Part shown: positions 8,970-17,300 of the stretch, piece after piece
Layout of the letters: each line of letters begins with the position of its first letter
How positions within the stretch are numbered: position 1 is the stretch's first letter
Source of the DNA: Bacteroidales bacterium
Lineage (GTDB): Bacteria > Bacteroidota > Bacteroidia > Bacteroidales > GCA-2711565
DNA: 64,000 bases
Reading direction: 5' to 3'
Assembly (NCBI GenBank): GCA_028280405.1
Contig: JANQLW010000021.1
Span: 1-64,000, forward strand
The notes under the pieces: generated by a model
Told to the model about the DNA's origin: nothing
The model's input: only the letters and a program-made list of their open reading frames with translations
Database searches by the model: none
Position numbers and translations under genes: made by a program

Positions 8970-9027
8970 TGTTATTTAGAAAAATTATTTATAGTTTTAC
9001 AATCGCATATATAAAACCATAGTTTAT

Positions 9028-9414
9028 ATGAATTACTACTTAAATAAGAATATAAGTTTACCCTTTGAAGCTGTGAAGGAAAAACTGACCGAGAATTTAA
9101 AAGAACAGGGTTTTGGAATCATTACGGAAATAGATATTAAATCTACCTTAAAGGAAAAAATAAATGTAGAATTTAAAAGATACCATATCCTGGGAGCCTG
9201 TAATCCTCATTTTGCACACAATGCATTAATGATGGAGGAAAAATTGGGAGTGTTTTTGCCTTGCAATGTTATTATTGTTGAGCAAGATGATGGAACCGTT
9301 GATGTTAGCACAATGGACATCCAGAGAGTAATACAGATGACCGAGAATGATGAGTTGGAGTTGTTTGCTAAACAAGTTTCGGAAAGAATAGAAGCTGCGA
9401 TTGAAGATTTATAA
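9028..9414 (+). CDS. DUF302 domain protein
   Basis: A 128-residue soluble protein matching the DUF302 family over its whole length: PFEAVKEKLTENLKEQGFGIITEIDIKSTL at the start, YHILGACNPHFAHNALMMEE in the middle, and LPCNVIIVEQDDGTVDVSTMD. The conserved GACNP and LPCN segments are present. Family function is unknown; members are small alpha/beta proteins, sometimes linked to stress or heavy-metal conditions. No signal peptide. It stands alone, 58 bases after the sigma factor gene and in the same direction, so readthrough is possible, but no functional link is evident. Confidence 0.9.
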   Translation: MNYYLNKNISLPFEAVKEKLTENLKEQGFGIITEIDIKSTLKEKINVEFKRYHILGACNPHFAHNALMMEEKLGVFLPCNVIIVEQDDGTVDVSTMDIQRVIQMTENDELELFAKQVSERIEAAIEDL

Positions 9415-9431
9415 TTTTTTTTAACAACCCA

Positions 9432-9461
9432 TTTGCATTTTTTAAAATTCTGATATCTTCG
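9432..9461 (+). promoter_or_regulatory. Candidate promoter of the beta-lactamase-fold gene
   Basis: TTTG at 9432-9435 and TATCTTCG at 9454-9461 are 18 bases apart. This matches the Bacteroidota -33 box exactly and the -7 box (TAnnTTTG) with one mismatch. The ATG follows 9 bases after the -7 box, so the leader would be very short. Confidence 0.4.
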
Positions 9462-9469
9462 CAAAGCGA

Positions 9470-10672
9470 ATGGGAAGACTATATAAAATATCAATCATTG
9501 GAATAGTAGTTGTTTTTTTAATTGCTTGCAAAACAAAGAAAACAACAGAAGAAAGTTTGAATCTGGAATGTATTGCCGAGGGGCTTATTCTGAATCTGGA
9601 TGATAAATTAATTTCAAAAAAAACGCATTGGCTGGATAGTATATTTCAACGCTTGCATAAGCGTAACGGATTTAATGGCGCTGTGCTGTATGTGGAAAGA
9701 GGCCGGTTTGTTTACAAAAATGCTTTTGGTTATAGTGATATTCGTAAAAAGGAATATATTTCTACACACTCATCTTTTCAGTTAGCTTCAGTTTCCAAGA
9801 TGTTTACTGCTATGGCAGTTATGATTCTTAAAGAGAGAAATGAATTGGAGTATGATGTGGATATCAGAAAATATTTACCGGAATTTCCCTATGAAAATAT
9901 AAGTATCAGGTTATTGTTGAATCATCGTTCGGGATTAAGCAGGTATATGTCATTGGCACATGACCAATGGAAAAACAAACAAGTTCCTTTGAAGAATGAT
10001 GATATGATGGACTTATATATCAAGTATAAACCATCTCCATATTTCAGGCCTAATAATGGATTTAACTATAGCAATACTAATTATGCTTTGTTGGCTAATA
10101 TTGTAGAACGCATTAGTGGAAAACCCTTTGATGTATTTGTGAAGGAAAATATTTTTGATCCTCTTGAAATGAATGACAGCTTTATTTATCATATGAATAA
10201 CGATAGCATCGTTTCCCCTTATATTACTGTTGGAATTCCGGGATATAGATACCGGGGCTGGCGTCCTGTTAGGCAAAGGAACGAATATCTAAATGGTGTT
10301 ATGGGTGATAAAGGTGTGTATTCTTCAGTAGAGGATTTATTCAAATTTGATCAGGCACTTTATCAGAATACATTGGTGAGTGATACTACATTAGCAGAAG
10401 CTTTTGTTTCTGGAAGCCCTAAATCAAGAAAGCGTAGAGATAATTATGGCTTTGGGTGGAGAATCAGGGGAGGTATGGATAGTACAGTTTATCATTATGG
10501 ATGGTGGAAAGGCTTTAAAGCCTTTTATATACGTGATATGAAAAAACAAAAAACAATCATCCTTTTAAGTAATCGAACAAAAGGCATTGGATCCACACCT
10601 TTATGGAATATTATTCGTTCTGAAAAATATGAACTTCCGGAAGTAAGTTTATTGGCAGATACTATCCGTTAA
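9470..10672 (+). CDS. Serine hydrolase of the beta-lactamase / class C penicillin-binding protein fold, lipoprotein
   Basis: Probable envelope lipoprotein of 400 residues with the class C beta-lactamase/esterase fold. A lipoprotein signal ends VVVFLIAC, with Cys20 as the lipidated residue. The active-site triad is complete: S107-x-x-K110 (LASVSKMFTA), Y200-S-N (FNYSNTNY) and H342-Y-G (YHYGWWKGF). Family members are D-Ala peptidases, esterases or lactamases, and the natural substrate cannot be told from sequence. The 3' end overlaps the convergent response-regulator gene by 11 bases. There is no obvious operon partner. Confidence 0.9.
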   Translation: MGRLYKISIIGIVVVFLIACKTKKTTEESLNLECIAEGLILNLDDKLISKKTHWLDSIFQRLHKRNGFNGAVLYVERGRFVYKNAFGYSDIRKKEYISTHSSFQLASVSKMFTAMAVMILKERNELEYDVDIRKYLPEFPYENISIRLLLNHRSGLSRYMSLAHDQWKNKQVPLKNDDMMDLYIKYKPSPYFRPNNGFNYSNTNYALLANIVERISGKPFDVFVKENIFDPLEMNDSFIYHMNNDSIVSPYITVGIPGYRYRGWRPVRQRNEYLNGVMGDKGVYSSVEDLFKFDQALYQNTLVSDTTLAEAFVSGSPKSRKRRDNYGFGWRIRGGMDSTVYHYGWWKGFKAFYIRDMKKQKTIILLSNRTKGIGSTPLWNIIRSEKYELPEVSLLADTIR

Positions 10673-11354
10673 CTACAAGTTTAAATCCAATTCCATGAAC
10701 ATTGATCAATTCAATTTTTGAATCGGCTTTTAAATATTTTCTAAGTTTGGTAATGTATACATCCATACTTCTGGCATTGAAATAGCTATCATCTAACCAG
10801 ATTTTATTCAAAGCTTCACTTCTGTCCAATACTTCATTTATTTTTTCGCAAAGAAGCTTCAATAATTCTGCTTCTTTAGAAGTAAGCTTTTGATCAGTAC
10901 CTTCTGTAGTTAAAATTTGTCGGTTATAATCAAAAGTACTATCACCTATATTGTATATATTCGTTTTGTTTACTGGCTGCGAATCACTTACTCTTCTTAA
11001 AATAGCTTTCATCCTAACAAGTAATTCTTCCATGCTGAATGGTTTACTTATATAATCATCGGCACCAACTTCGAAACCTTTCAGCTTATCTTCCTGTAAA
11101 GTTTTTGCCGTTAGGAACAAAATAGGAATTACTTTATCTGTTTTACGAATATCTTTAGCAAGTGTAAACCCATCCTTAACCGGCATCATCACATCTAAAA
11201 TACAAATGTTATAGGTATTTTCATTGAACTTGGTAAGTGCTTCTTCTCCATTAACACATAAGTCTGTAGGATATCCTTTTGCGATTAAATAGGACTGCAG
11301 AATAGTACCGAGGTTTTTGTCATCTTCTGCTAATAAAACTCTTTGTTCTTCCAT
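10662..11354 (-). CDS. rprY: OmpR-family response regulator (RprY-like)
   Basis: DNA-binding response regulator of 230 residues. The receiver domain (about 1-120) has the acidic pair D11-D12, phospho-acceptor D54 (CILDVMMP), a Thr in LTAK and a Lys in SKPF. The C-terminal winged helix ends DVYITKLRKYLKADSKIELINVHGIGFKLV. The gene follows its kinase with 5 bases between them, so the two are one operon. The pattern VLLAEDDKNLG and MPVKDGFTLAKDIRK is that of RprY of Bacteroides; the symbol rests on this resemblance. Candidate binding repeats lie upstream of the kinase gene at 12827-12868, suggesting autoregulation. Confidence 0.92.
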   Translation of the reverse strand: MEEQRVLLAEDDKNLGTILQSYLIAKGYPTDLCVNGEEALTKFNENTYNICILDVMMPVKDGFTLAKDIRKTDKVIPILFLTAKTLQEDKLKGFEVGADDYISKPFSMEELLVRMKAILRRVSDSQPVNKTNIYNIGDSTFDYNRQILTTEGTDQKLTSKEAELLKLLCEKINEVLDRSEALNKIWLDDSYFNARSMDVYITKLRKYLKADSKIELINVHGIGFKLVVNG

Positions 11355-11359
11355 AATAA

Positions 11360-12790
11360 TTAGTTTATATCGCCATATGGCAAAAATATTTTAAATGTTG
11401 TTCCTTTATTCAATTCACTTGTAAGATTAATCTGACCCCCATGCTTTGTAACAATAGCCTTTACATAGGCCAGCCCTAAACCAAACCCTTTAAAATTATG
11501 TACATTTCCTGTCGGAACCCTGTAAAGTTTATCAAAGATTTTTTTTTGATTTTCTTTGCTGATCCCTATACCATTGTCTTTGATTTCAATATATACACCC
11601 TGGTCAGCTTCATAAGCAGAAACCAAAATCTCAGGCTCTTCCAAGTTATACTTATTTGCATTATCTATCAAATTTAGTACCACATTTGTGAGATGCATAC
11701 GGTCTGCTTTTAATTTGATACTTTCAGACTGGATATCGGCATAAATATTACCACCTTTATTTTCAATTTGAATTTTGATCTTTTTAATTACACTACGGAT
11801 GATCTCATTAAGTTCAACCCATTCCAATTTAAGCTTAAGTTCTCCTTTTTCCAGAATAGCTGTTTGAAGTACTTTTTCAGCCATTCCTTTTAAGCGATTA
11901 TTTTCTTCTCCTATAATTCCAATATAGTTTTCAAAAAGAGATGCTGTTTTGGCAATATCTTTATCTTTTAGAGCCTCACAAGCTAATGCTATAGTTGAAA
12001 TAGGGGTTTTAAATTCATGCGTCATATTATTTATAAAATCATTACGCATTACAGATAATTTCTTTTGCTTAAACACAGTATTCACTATATAGTAGAATGA
12101 AAGAATAATTATAATTACCAATATAAATGATATAATAAGCATAGCGCTCATCTGGCTCAAAATAAATTGCTTTTCATTTGGAAAATAGATAAGTAATCTG
12201 TTTGGATTTGTAAAGTTATCTCTGGAAAATAGTGGAATAACAAAACTCTTTTTGAAGTCAAGCAATTTATCAGGGTATTTCCCGGTTTTCTGAATTACCA
12301 TTTTATTTAATGCAGCATTATAGATGCCGTATTCAAATGTAGTTTTAATCCCATAGTTGTTAAGTTCAACAACTATGATGGAATCCATTTCTTTTTCATT
12401 AATTCTATCAATGATTAATTGAGATTTTCGGGAGGTATTGTTAAAGTTTAATTTAATAATATCCAATTGTGAATTAAATAAGAATTTATCAAACTCTTCC
12501 TGAGTCTTAATGTTTTCAAGCCTCTTAATCAGTTTGTTGCTTCTGTCAATTTCATTTTGCATACTCTTAGGTAAAGAGGCAGAAAATTTACGTTGCTCTT
12601 TAAACTTATTAAGAATGTCAATTTGTTCTAACTTCATAGCAACATTTTGCATTGCCTTTTCAACATTCTGAATGAATGCTCCCTCCTTGACTTTGATCGC
12701 ACTCCGAATCCAGTAAATCTGTATACTCATTAATCCTGTGATGGCCAGAGTTACCAATACTATGGTGAGAATAATAAGCTTCTTGTTCAT
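11360..12790 (-). CDS. rprX: Membrane sensor histidine kinase (RprX-like)
   Basis: Sensor kinase of 476 residues paired with the response regulator directly downstream. The first transmembrane helix is at about 4-25 (LIILTIVLVTLAITGLMSIQI). A periplasmic sensor of about 185 residues has no recognised domain. The second helix is at about 215-240 (MLIISFILVIIIILSFYYIV). The HisKA segment holds the phospho-accepting His in NNMTHEFKTPIST. The HATPase domain has N-box NLIDNANKYN, G1 DNGIGIS and G2 GFGLGLAYVKAI, so it looks catalytically complete. The signal sensed is unknown. It diverges from pgi across a 319-base region with binding-site-like repeats and a small independent transcription unit. 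Confidence 0.93.
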   Translation of the reverse strand: MNKKLIILTIVLVTLAITGLMSIQIYWIRSAIKVKEGAFIQNVEKAMQNVAMKLEQIDILNKFKEQRKFSASLPKSMQNEIDRSNKLIKRLENIKTQEEFDKFLFNSQLDIIKLNFNNTSRKSQLIIDRINEKEMDSIIVVELNNYGIKTTFEYGIYNAALNKMVIQKTGKYPDKLLDFKKSFVIPLFSRDNFTNPNRLLIYFPNEKQFILSQMSAMLIISFILVIIIILSFYYIVNTVFKQKKLSVMRNDFINNMTHEFKTPISTIALACEALKDKDIAKTASLFENYIGIIGEENNRLKGMAEKVLQTAILEKGELKLKLEWVELNEIIRSVIKKIKIQIENKGGNIYADIQSESIKLKADRMHLTNVVLNLIDNANKYNLEEPEILVSAYEADQGVYIEIKDNGIGISKENQKKIFDKLYRVPTGNVHNFKGFGLGLAYVKAIVTKHGGQINLTSELNKGTTFKIFLPYGDIN

Positions 12791-12826
12791 GCTACAAATG
12801 TAAGAGATGAGTAGCTTGATTGGCAG

Positions 12827-12868
12827 TTTGTTAACTTTTTTTAACGTTTGTTTAAGTCTGTTAACAAA
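12827..12868. promoter_or_regulatory. Helically phased TTAAC repeats, probable response-regulator site
   Basis: TTAAC, TTAAC, TTAAG and TTAAC start at 12831, 12841, 12852 and 12861, i.e. every 9-11 bases, one helical turn. The outer copies also form a perfect inverted repeat, TTTGTTAAC (12827-12835) with GTTAACAAA (12860-12868). The block lies 37-78 bases upstream of the kinase start. OmpR-family regulators bind direct repeats with this spacing, so autoregulation by the adjacent RprY-like protein is a reasonable inference. Confidence 0.5.
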
Positions 12869-12887
12869 TCAATTTATAGGCTCGTTT

Positions 12888-12895
12888 TACATTTG
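12888..12895 (+). promoter_or_regulatory. -7 box TACATTTG of a small plus-strand unit
   Basis: Exact match to TAnnTTTG. No TTTG is found 19-21 bases upstream, so the -33 box is weak or replaced by activator binding at the TTAAC repeats just before it. Expected transcription start is near 12901. Confidence 0.45.
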
Positions 12896-12912
12896 TATTG
12901 TTGAAATTAATA

Positions 12913-12975
12913 ATGCGTTTGAGCGAACGCAAAATTAACATAAGACTTTTCATAAATTTGGTTTTTGGTTCATAG
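12913..12975 (+). CDS. Possible 20-residue peptide in a free-standing small transcription unit
   Basis: ATG at 12913 opens a frame for MRLSERKINIRLFINLVFGS and stops at TAG 12973-12975. It lies between a -7 box (12888-12895) and a strong palindromic terminator (12983-13016). The peptide has a charged start and a hydrophobic end, which could fold on a membrane. Equally, the unit may be a non-coding RNA of about 110 bases in which this frame is accidental. I know no homologue. It diverges from the two-component operon and precedes pgi. Confidence 0.25.
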   Translation: MRLSERKINIRLFINLVFGS

Positions 12976-12982
12976 TTAAAGC

Positions 12983-13016
12983 AAAGTGGTCCCGAATATT
13001 CGGGACCACTTTTTTT
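12983..13016 (+). terminator. Strong intrinsic terminator with a perfect 30-bp palindrome
   Basis: AAAGTGGTCCCGAAT (12983-12997) pairs perfectly with ATTCGGGACCACTTT (12998-13012), followed by TTTT to 13016. No annotated plus-strand gene ends before it: the preceding gene is the divergent kinase. It therefore marks the end of a small transcript starting near 12901, or acts as an attenuator in the pgi leader. Confidence 0.8.
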
Positions 13017-13109
13017 ATGTTTTTTCTATTCTTTAGTTCAATTAAAATAGGATTGATTTGTTTATATTTGGCAGGAATATTCAGAATCATTTCATCAAGA
13101 TCCAACATC

Positions 13110-14459
13110 ATGACAGACTTACAATTTAATTATTCGAAAGCATTAGGTTTTATTACCGAAGAAGAAGTGCTTGCTTTTAAAGATGAATGTAAAAATCATT
13201 TAAAGAGCTTAAAAGAAAAAACCGGTAAAGGGAGTGACTTTTTAGGCTGGATAGATTTACCTGAAAACAGTAAAAGTTTAATAGAACCAATACTGGCTGA
13301 TGCTAACAGCTTAGCCTGTAAATCAGATGTAGTAGTTGTAATTGGGATTGGAGGCTCTTATCTGGGGGCTAAGTCTGTGATTGATGCATTAAACCATCAT
13401 TTCGATTCTTTTATAGAAAAAGATACCCCAAATATTGTCTATGCCGGACAGAATATTAGTGAGGATTATATGTCTGATTTATTGGAGGTTTTGGATAAAA
13501 AAGAATATGCTATCGTTGTTATTTCCAAGTCCGGAACAACAACTGAACCTGCCATTGCATTCAGAATTCTGAAAAACCATATTGAAGCTAAATATGGTAA
13601 AGAAAAAGCAGTTGAAAGAATCATTGCAATTACTGATAAGGAAAAAGGTGCGCTTAAGGAATTATCGGACAAAGAAGGGTATAGAACCTATGCGGTTCCT
13701 AATGATGTTGGAGGCAGGTATTCTGTTTTAAGTCCGGTAGGTTTATTACCAATAGCCATAGCCGGATATGATATTCAAAAATTGATTCAGGGGGCTGCTA
13801 ATATGCAAAAATTTATTTTTAGCGACAATACTTCTTTTGAAAAAAATCAGGCTTTAATTTATGCTGCCTGCCGGAATGCCTTATACCGAAAAGGATTTAT
13901 AAATGAAGTGATGGTTAATTATGAACCTCGTTTGCTATATGTTTCTGAATGGTGGAAGCAATTATACGGCGAAAGTGAAGGAAAAGAAAATAAAGGCATT
14001 TTTCCGGCAAGTGTAAATTTTACGACTGATCTGCATTCAATGGGACAATATATTCAGGAAGGCCTGCGTAATTTATTTGAGACTGTTATTTCTGTGAAAT
14101 GCGGTAATAAAAATATTATGATCCCTGAAGATATTTCCAATATGGATAAGCTTAATTATATAAGTGGAAAAAGAATTTCGGAAGTAAACCATATGGCTGA
14201 AATCGGGACTACTTTAGCTCATATAGATGGAGGAGTGCCTAATTTACAAATTGTAATACCGGAAATCAGCGAACATATATTAGGACAATTAATATATTTC
14301 TTTGAAATCGCTTGTGCAGTAAGTGGATATATTTTAGATGTAAATCCATTTGATCAACCGGGGGTTGAAGCTTATAAGAGAAATATGTTTGCTTTACTTG
14401 GTAAGCCAGGGCTTGAAGAAGAAACTAAATCTATTAACCTAAGATTAAATAATAAATAA
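13110..14459 (+). CDS. pgi: Glucose-6-phosphate isomerase
   Basis: Interconverts glucose 6-phosphate and fructose 6-phosphate in glycolysis and gluconeogenesis. The protein has 449 residues, the length of the short bacterial form. SIS-fold signatures are clear: VVVIGIGGSYLGAKSV, VVISKSGTTTEPAIAFR, DVGGRYSVLSPVGLLP and ESEGKENKGIFPA. I chose ATG 13110 (MTDLQFNYSKALGF). The frame stays open further upstream to 13017, but those 31 residues are hydrophobic, unlike the family, and begin inside the T-run of the preceding terminator. The nitroreductase gene follows after 2 bases. Confidence 0.95.
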   Translation: MTDLQFNYSKALGFITEEEVLAFKDECKNHLKSLKEKTGKGSDFLGWIDLPENSKSLIEPILADANSLACKSDVVVVIGIGGSYLGAKSVIDALNHHFDSFIEKDTPNIVYAGQNISEDYMSDLLEVLDKKEYAIVVISKSGTTTEPAIAFRILKNHIEAKYGKEKAVERIIAITDKEKGALKELSDKEGYRTYAVPNDVGGRYSVLSPVGLLPIAIAGYDIQKLIQGAANMQKFIFSDNTSFEKNQALIYAACRNALYRKGFINEVMVNYEPRLLYVSEWWKQLYGESEGKENKGIFPASVNFTTDLHSMGQYIQEGLRNLFETVISVKCGNKNIMIPEDISNMDKLNYISGKRISEVNHMAEIGTTLAHIDGGVPNLQIVIPEISEHILGQLIYFFEIACAVSGYILDVNPFDQPGVEAYKRNMFALLGKPGLEEETKSINLRLNNK

Positions 14460-14461
14460 TC

Positions 14462-15007
14462 ATGAAATTTCAGGAATTAATTCTAAACAGACAAAGTGTT
14501 AGAAAATATATCGACAAATCCATTGAGAAAGAAAAAATCATGAGTTGCCTTGAGGCAGCACGATTGGCTCCATCAGCCAGTAATGCTCAACCCTGGAAGT
14601 TTATTGTTATTGATGATTTTGATCTGAAAGAAAAAGTGGCCAAAGAAACCTATAGCCTGGTAGCTGGCTTTAATAAGTTTGTTCATCAGGCCCCGGTAAT
14701 CATTGCAATTACTCTGGAAAAGCCTACTTTAGTGAATAGAATTGGCGGAAGAATTAAAAAGAAAGAATGGAAACTTATTGATGTGGGCATTGCTGCCGAG
14801 CATCTATGCTTACAGGCTACAGAACTAGGATTGGGCACCTGTATGCTGGGTTGGTATAATGAAAAGGAGATAAAGGAACTTTTAAATATTCCTGAAAAGA
14901 AATCAATTGCCTTATTAATTAGCATAGGCTACTTCGATAAGGATTATAAGTTGAGAAAAAAGATCCGTAAAAGCATGGACGAAATTTGTTCGTTTAATGC
15001 TTATTAA
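14462..15007 (+). CDS. Nitroreductase family FMN-dependent oxidoreductase
   Basis: Flavoenzyme of 181 residues that would reduce nitro compounds, quinones or a related substrate with NAD(P)H. The FMN-binding signatures are at the start (ILNRQSVRKYIDKSI) and in LEAARLAPSASNAQPWKFIVI. The conserved DVGIAAEHLCLQATELGLGTCMLGWY segment is also present. It sits 2 bases after pgi, so the two are probably cotranscribed, although no metabolic link is obvious. Its 3' end overlaps the convergent purN by 14 bases. Physiological substrate unknown. Confidence 0.92.
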   Translation: MKFQELILNRQSVRKYIDKSIEKEKIMSCLEAARLAPSASNAQPWKFIVIDDFDLKEKVAKETYSLVAGFNKFVHQAPVIIAITLEKPTLVNRIGGRIKKKEWKLIDVGIAAEHLCLQATELGLGTCMLGWYNEKEIKELLNIPEKKSIALLISIGYFDKDYKLRKKIRKSMDEICSFNAY

Positions 15008-15578
15008 ATTTTTGCCCTAAAAATATTTTTTCAAGAATTCTTGGAAAGTGTTTGTATTCTAATGCATGCACTTTTTTTGCGATGGTATCCGGTGTATCAT
15101 CTGCATTAATCCCTGTTTTAGCCTGAAAAATAATTTCCCCTTCATCATACCTTTCATTCACATAATGAATGGTAATTCCGGTTTCTTTTTCTTTATGATT
15201 ATACACTGCATGATGCACATGATCGCCATACATTCCTTTCCCTCCGAATTTGGGAAGTAAAGCAGGGTGGATGTTGATGATCTTATTCGGATAATATCGA
15301 GTCAAATAATCAGGAATTAGCCACAAGAAACCTGCAAGAACTATAAAATCAATTTCCTTTTCTTTTAAAATGTCCAGCACACTTTCAGAATTGTAAAACT
15401 CATTTCTGTTGAAGGTAAACGAAGGAATATCCAGATTCTTTGCACGTTCCAAAACGTATGCATCTATTTTGTTCGAAAGTATGGCTTCAATGTTTATTTC
15501 GTTGTTATTTTTAAAATATTCTACGATATTTTGAGCATTGGAACCATTCCCTGAAGCAAAAATTGCAAGTTTAATCAT
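14994..15578 (-). CDS. purN: Phosphoribosylglycinamide formyltransferase (GART)
   Basis: Transfers a formyl group from 10-formyl-tetrahydrofolate to GAR, the third step of purine synthesis. The 194-residue length is typical. The phosphate-binding start FASGNGSNAQNIVEYF is present, and the catalytic trio can be placed as N102 and H104 (INIHPALLPKFGG) and D145 (ERYDEGEII). It stands as a single gene, convergent with the nitroreductase (14-base overlap) and divergent from acpP. The formyl-folate it uses would come from the fhs product encoded at 39743. Confidence 0.96.
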   Translation of the reverse strand: MIKLAIFASGNGSNAQNIVEYFKNNNEINIEAILSNKIDAYVLERAKNLDIPSFTFNRNEFYNSESVLDILKEKEIDFIVLAGFLWLIPDYLTRYYPNKIINIHPALLPKFGGKGMYGDHVHHAVYNHKEKETGITIHYVNERYDEGEIIFQAKTGINADDTPDTIAKKVHALEYKHFPRILEKIFLGQKFNKH

Positions 15579-15732
15579 GATTTATCCGATCAAATAGTTG
15601 AAAAAAACGTTTCAAAGTTATATTTTTATATTGACATGACTAAAGGTTAGGCAAGAATAAAAATGATGAGGTTGTTATACATATATTAAGACCCTCATTA
15701 TGAAATGGAAAAATGAAATATGTTCGATTTTC

Positions 15733-15764
15733 TTTGTTTTTTTTTGATTTAATTTATTTCTTTG
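15733..15764 (+). promoter_or_regulatory. Candidate acpP promoter
   Basis: TTTG at 15733-15736, a 20-base spacer, then TTTCTTTG at 15757-15764. This matches the Bacteroidota -33/-7 pattern with one mismatch in the -7 box and ideal spacing. The ATG lies 30 bases downstream. Confidence 0.5.
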
Positions 15765-15794
15765 CACCCTGTTTAACCAAAAATTTAAAAAGAT

Positions 15795-16031
15795 ATGTCT
15801 GATACTAAATCAAGAGTAGTAGCTATCATCGTTGACAAATTAGGAGTTGACGAAGCAGAAGTAACGGCAGAAGCTAGTTTCACTAATGACCTAGGTGCTG
15901 ATTCACTAGACACTGTAGAGTTAATCATGGAGTTCGAAAAAGAATTCAACATGGCAATTCCGGATGATCAAGCTGAAAAGATCGGAACTGTAGGTGATGC
16001 TATTGCTTACATTGAAGAAAATGTAAAATAA
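15795..16031 (+). CDS. acpP: Acyl carrier protein
   Basis: Carries the growing acyl chain in type II fatty acid synthesis. It has 78 residues and is strongly acidic. The phosphopantetheine attachment serine is S37 in [20 protein letters not shown]. It lies 12 bases before fabF and shares its strand with fabF and rnc, a common bacterial gene order. Codon use is typical of a highly expressed gene, with rare A/T-ending choices avoided relative to neighbours only slightly. Confidence 0.98.
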   Translation: MSDTKSRVVAIIVDKLGVDEAEVTAEASFTNDLGADSLDTVELIMEFEKEFNMAIPDDQAEKIGTVGDAIAYIEENVK

Positions 16032-16043
16032 ACAAACGAATAC

Positions 16044-17297
16044 ATGGAATTAAAACGTGTAGTAGTTACAGGTCTTGGTGCCCTGACTCCATTAGGTAAT
16101 ACTATCCCTGAGTTCTGGGAAGCATTAGTTAATGGGGTTAGTGGTGCAGACAAAATCACCCTTTTTGATGCTGAGAAATTTAAAACTCAGATCGCGTGTG
16201 AGGTTAAAGGATTTAATGTTAATGATCATTTTGACCGTAAAGAAGCCAGAAAGCATGATCGCTATTCGCAATTTGGTATAGTGGCTGCTGACCAGGCTAT
16301 CGCTGATGCAGGTTTCGAGATTGAAAAACTTGATGTTGATAGAATTGGTGTTATCTGGGCTTCAGGTATTGGTGGATTAAAAACTTTTCAGGATGAAGTT
16401 TCATCTTTTGCTAAAGGTGATGGTACTCCCAGATATAATCCATTCTTTATACCTAAAATGATTGCCGACATTTGTGCCGGACATATTTCAATTAAGTATG
16501 GTTTCAGAGGGCCAAATTTTGCTACTGTTTCTGCATGTGCTTCTTCAGCAAATGCATTAGCAGATGCTTTTAATCTAATCCGTTTAGGAAAAGCAGATGC
16601 ATTTATTACTGGTGGTTCTGAAGCTTCCGTCGTAGAAGGCGGAATAGGAGGGTTTAATGCATTGCATGCTATTTCAACTCGCAATGATGACCCAAAAACA
16701 GCTTCTCGTCCATTTGATAAAGACCGCGACGGTTTTGTATTAGGTGAAGGTGGTTGTGCAATTATATTTGAAGAATTAGAACATGCTCTTAAAAGAGGTG
16801 CTACTATATATGCTGAAGTTGCAGGTTGTGGCTTATCTGCAGATGCACATCATATGACAGCTCCACATCCGGAAGGATTAGGTGCTCAAAATTGTATGAA
16901 GTATGCAATCGAAGATGCAGGCCTTGAATTAACGGATATTGATCATATCAATACTCATGGAACTTCTACTCCTGTTGGTGATATTGCTGAACCTAAAGCA
17001 ATCGTATCACTTTTCGGTGAACATTCGTATAACATCAGCATTAATTCTACTAAATCAATGACTGGTCACTTATTAGGTGCTGCCGGTGCTATTGAAGCTA
17101 TTGCAACTATACTTACTGTGAAAAATGATGTTGTTCCTCCAACAATTAATCACTTTACCGATGATCCTGAAATTGATAGCAGGCTTGACTTTACCTTCAA
17201 TAAAGCAAAAGAAAGAGTTATCAATGTTGGTCTAAGTAATACATTTGGATTCGGAGGACATAATGCGTCGATTATTTTTAAAAAATACAAAAGATAA
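16044..17297 (+). CDS. fabF: Beta-ketoacyl-ACP synthase II
   Basis: Condensing enzyme that elongates acyl-ACP with malonyl-ACP. The 417-residue length is standard. The catalytic residues are C165 (TVSACASSANALADA), H305 (INTHGTSTPVGD) and H342 (KSMTGHLLGAAGAIEA). The C-terminal GLSNTFGFGGHNASIIF is the family signature. It is cotranscribed with acpP upstream and very probably rnc downstream, whose start codon lies 3 bases after the fabF stop. Confidence 0.98.
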   Translation: MELKRVVVTGLGALTPLGNTIPEFWEALVNGVSGADKITLFDAEKFKTQIACEVKGFNVNDHFDRKEARKHDRYSQFGIVAADQAIADAGFEIEKLDVDRIGVIWASGIGGLKTFQDEVSSFAKGDGTPRYNPFFIPKMIADICAGHISIKYGFRGPNFATVSACASSANALADAFNLIRLGKADAFITGGSEASVVEGGIGGFNALHAISTRNDDPKTASRPFDKDRDGFVLGEGGCAIIFEELEHALKRGATIYAEVAGCGLSADAHHMTAPHPEGLGAQNCMKYAIEDAGLELTDIDHINTHGTSTPVGDIAEPKAIVSLFGEHSYNISINSTKSMTGHLLGAAGAIEAIATILTVKNDVVPPTINHFTDDPEIDSRLDFTFNKAKERVINVGLSNTFGFGGHNASIIFKKYKR

Positions 17298-17300
17298 AAT

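Noticed and set aside
13017-13109. Longer N-terminus for Pgi
   Set aside because: The extra 31 residues are hydrophobic, unlike Pgi, and begin directly after a strong terminator. ATG 13110 gives the normal protein.
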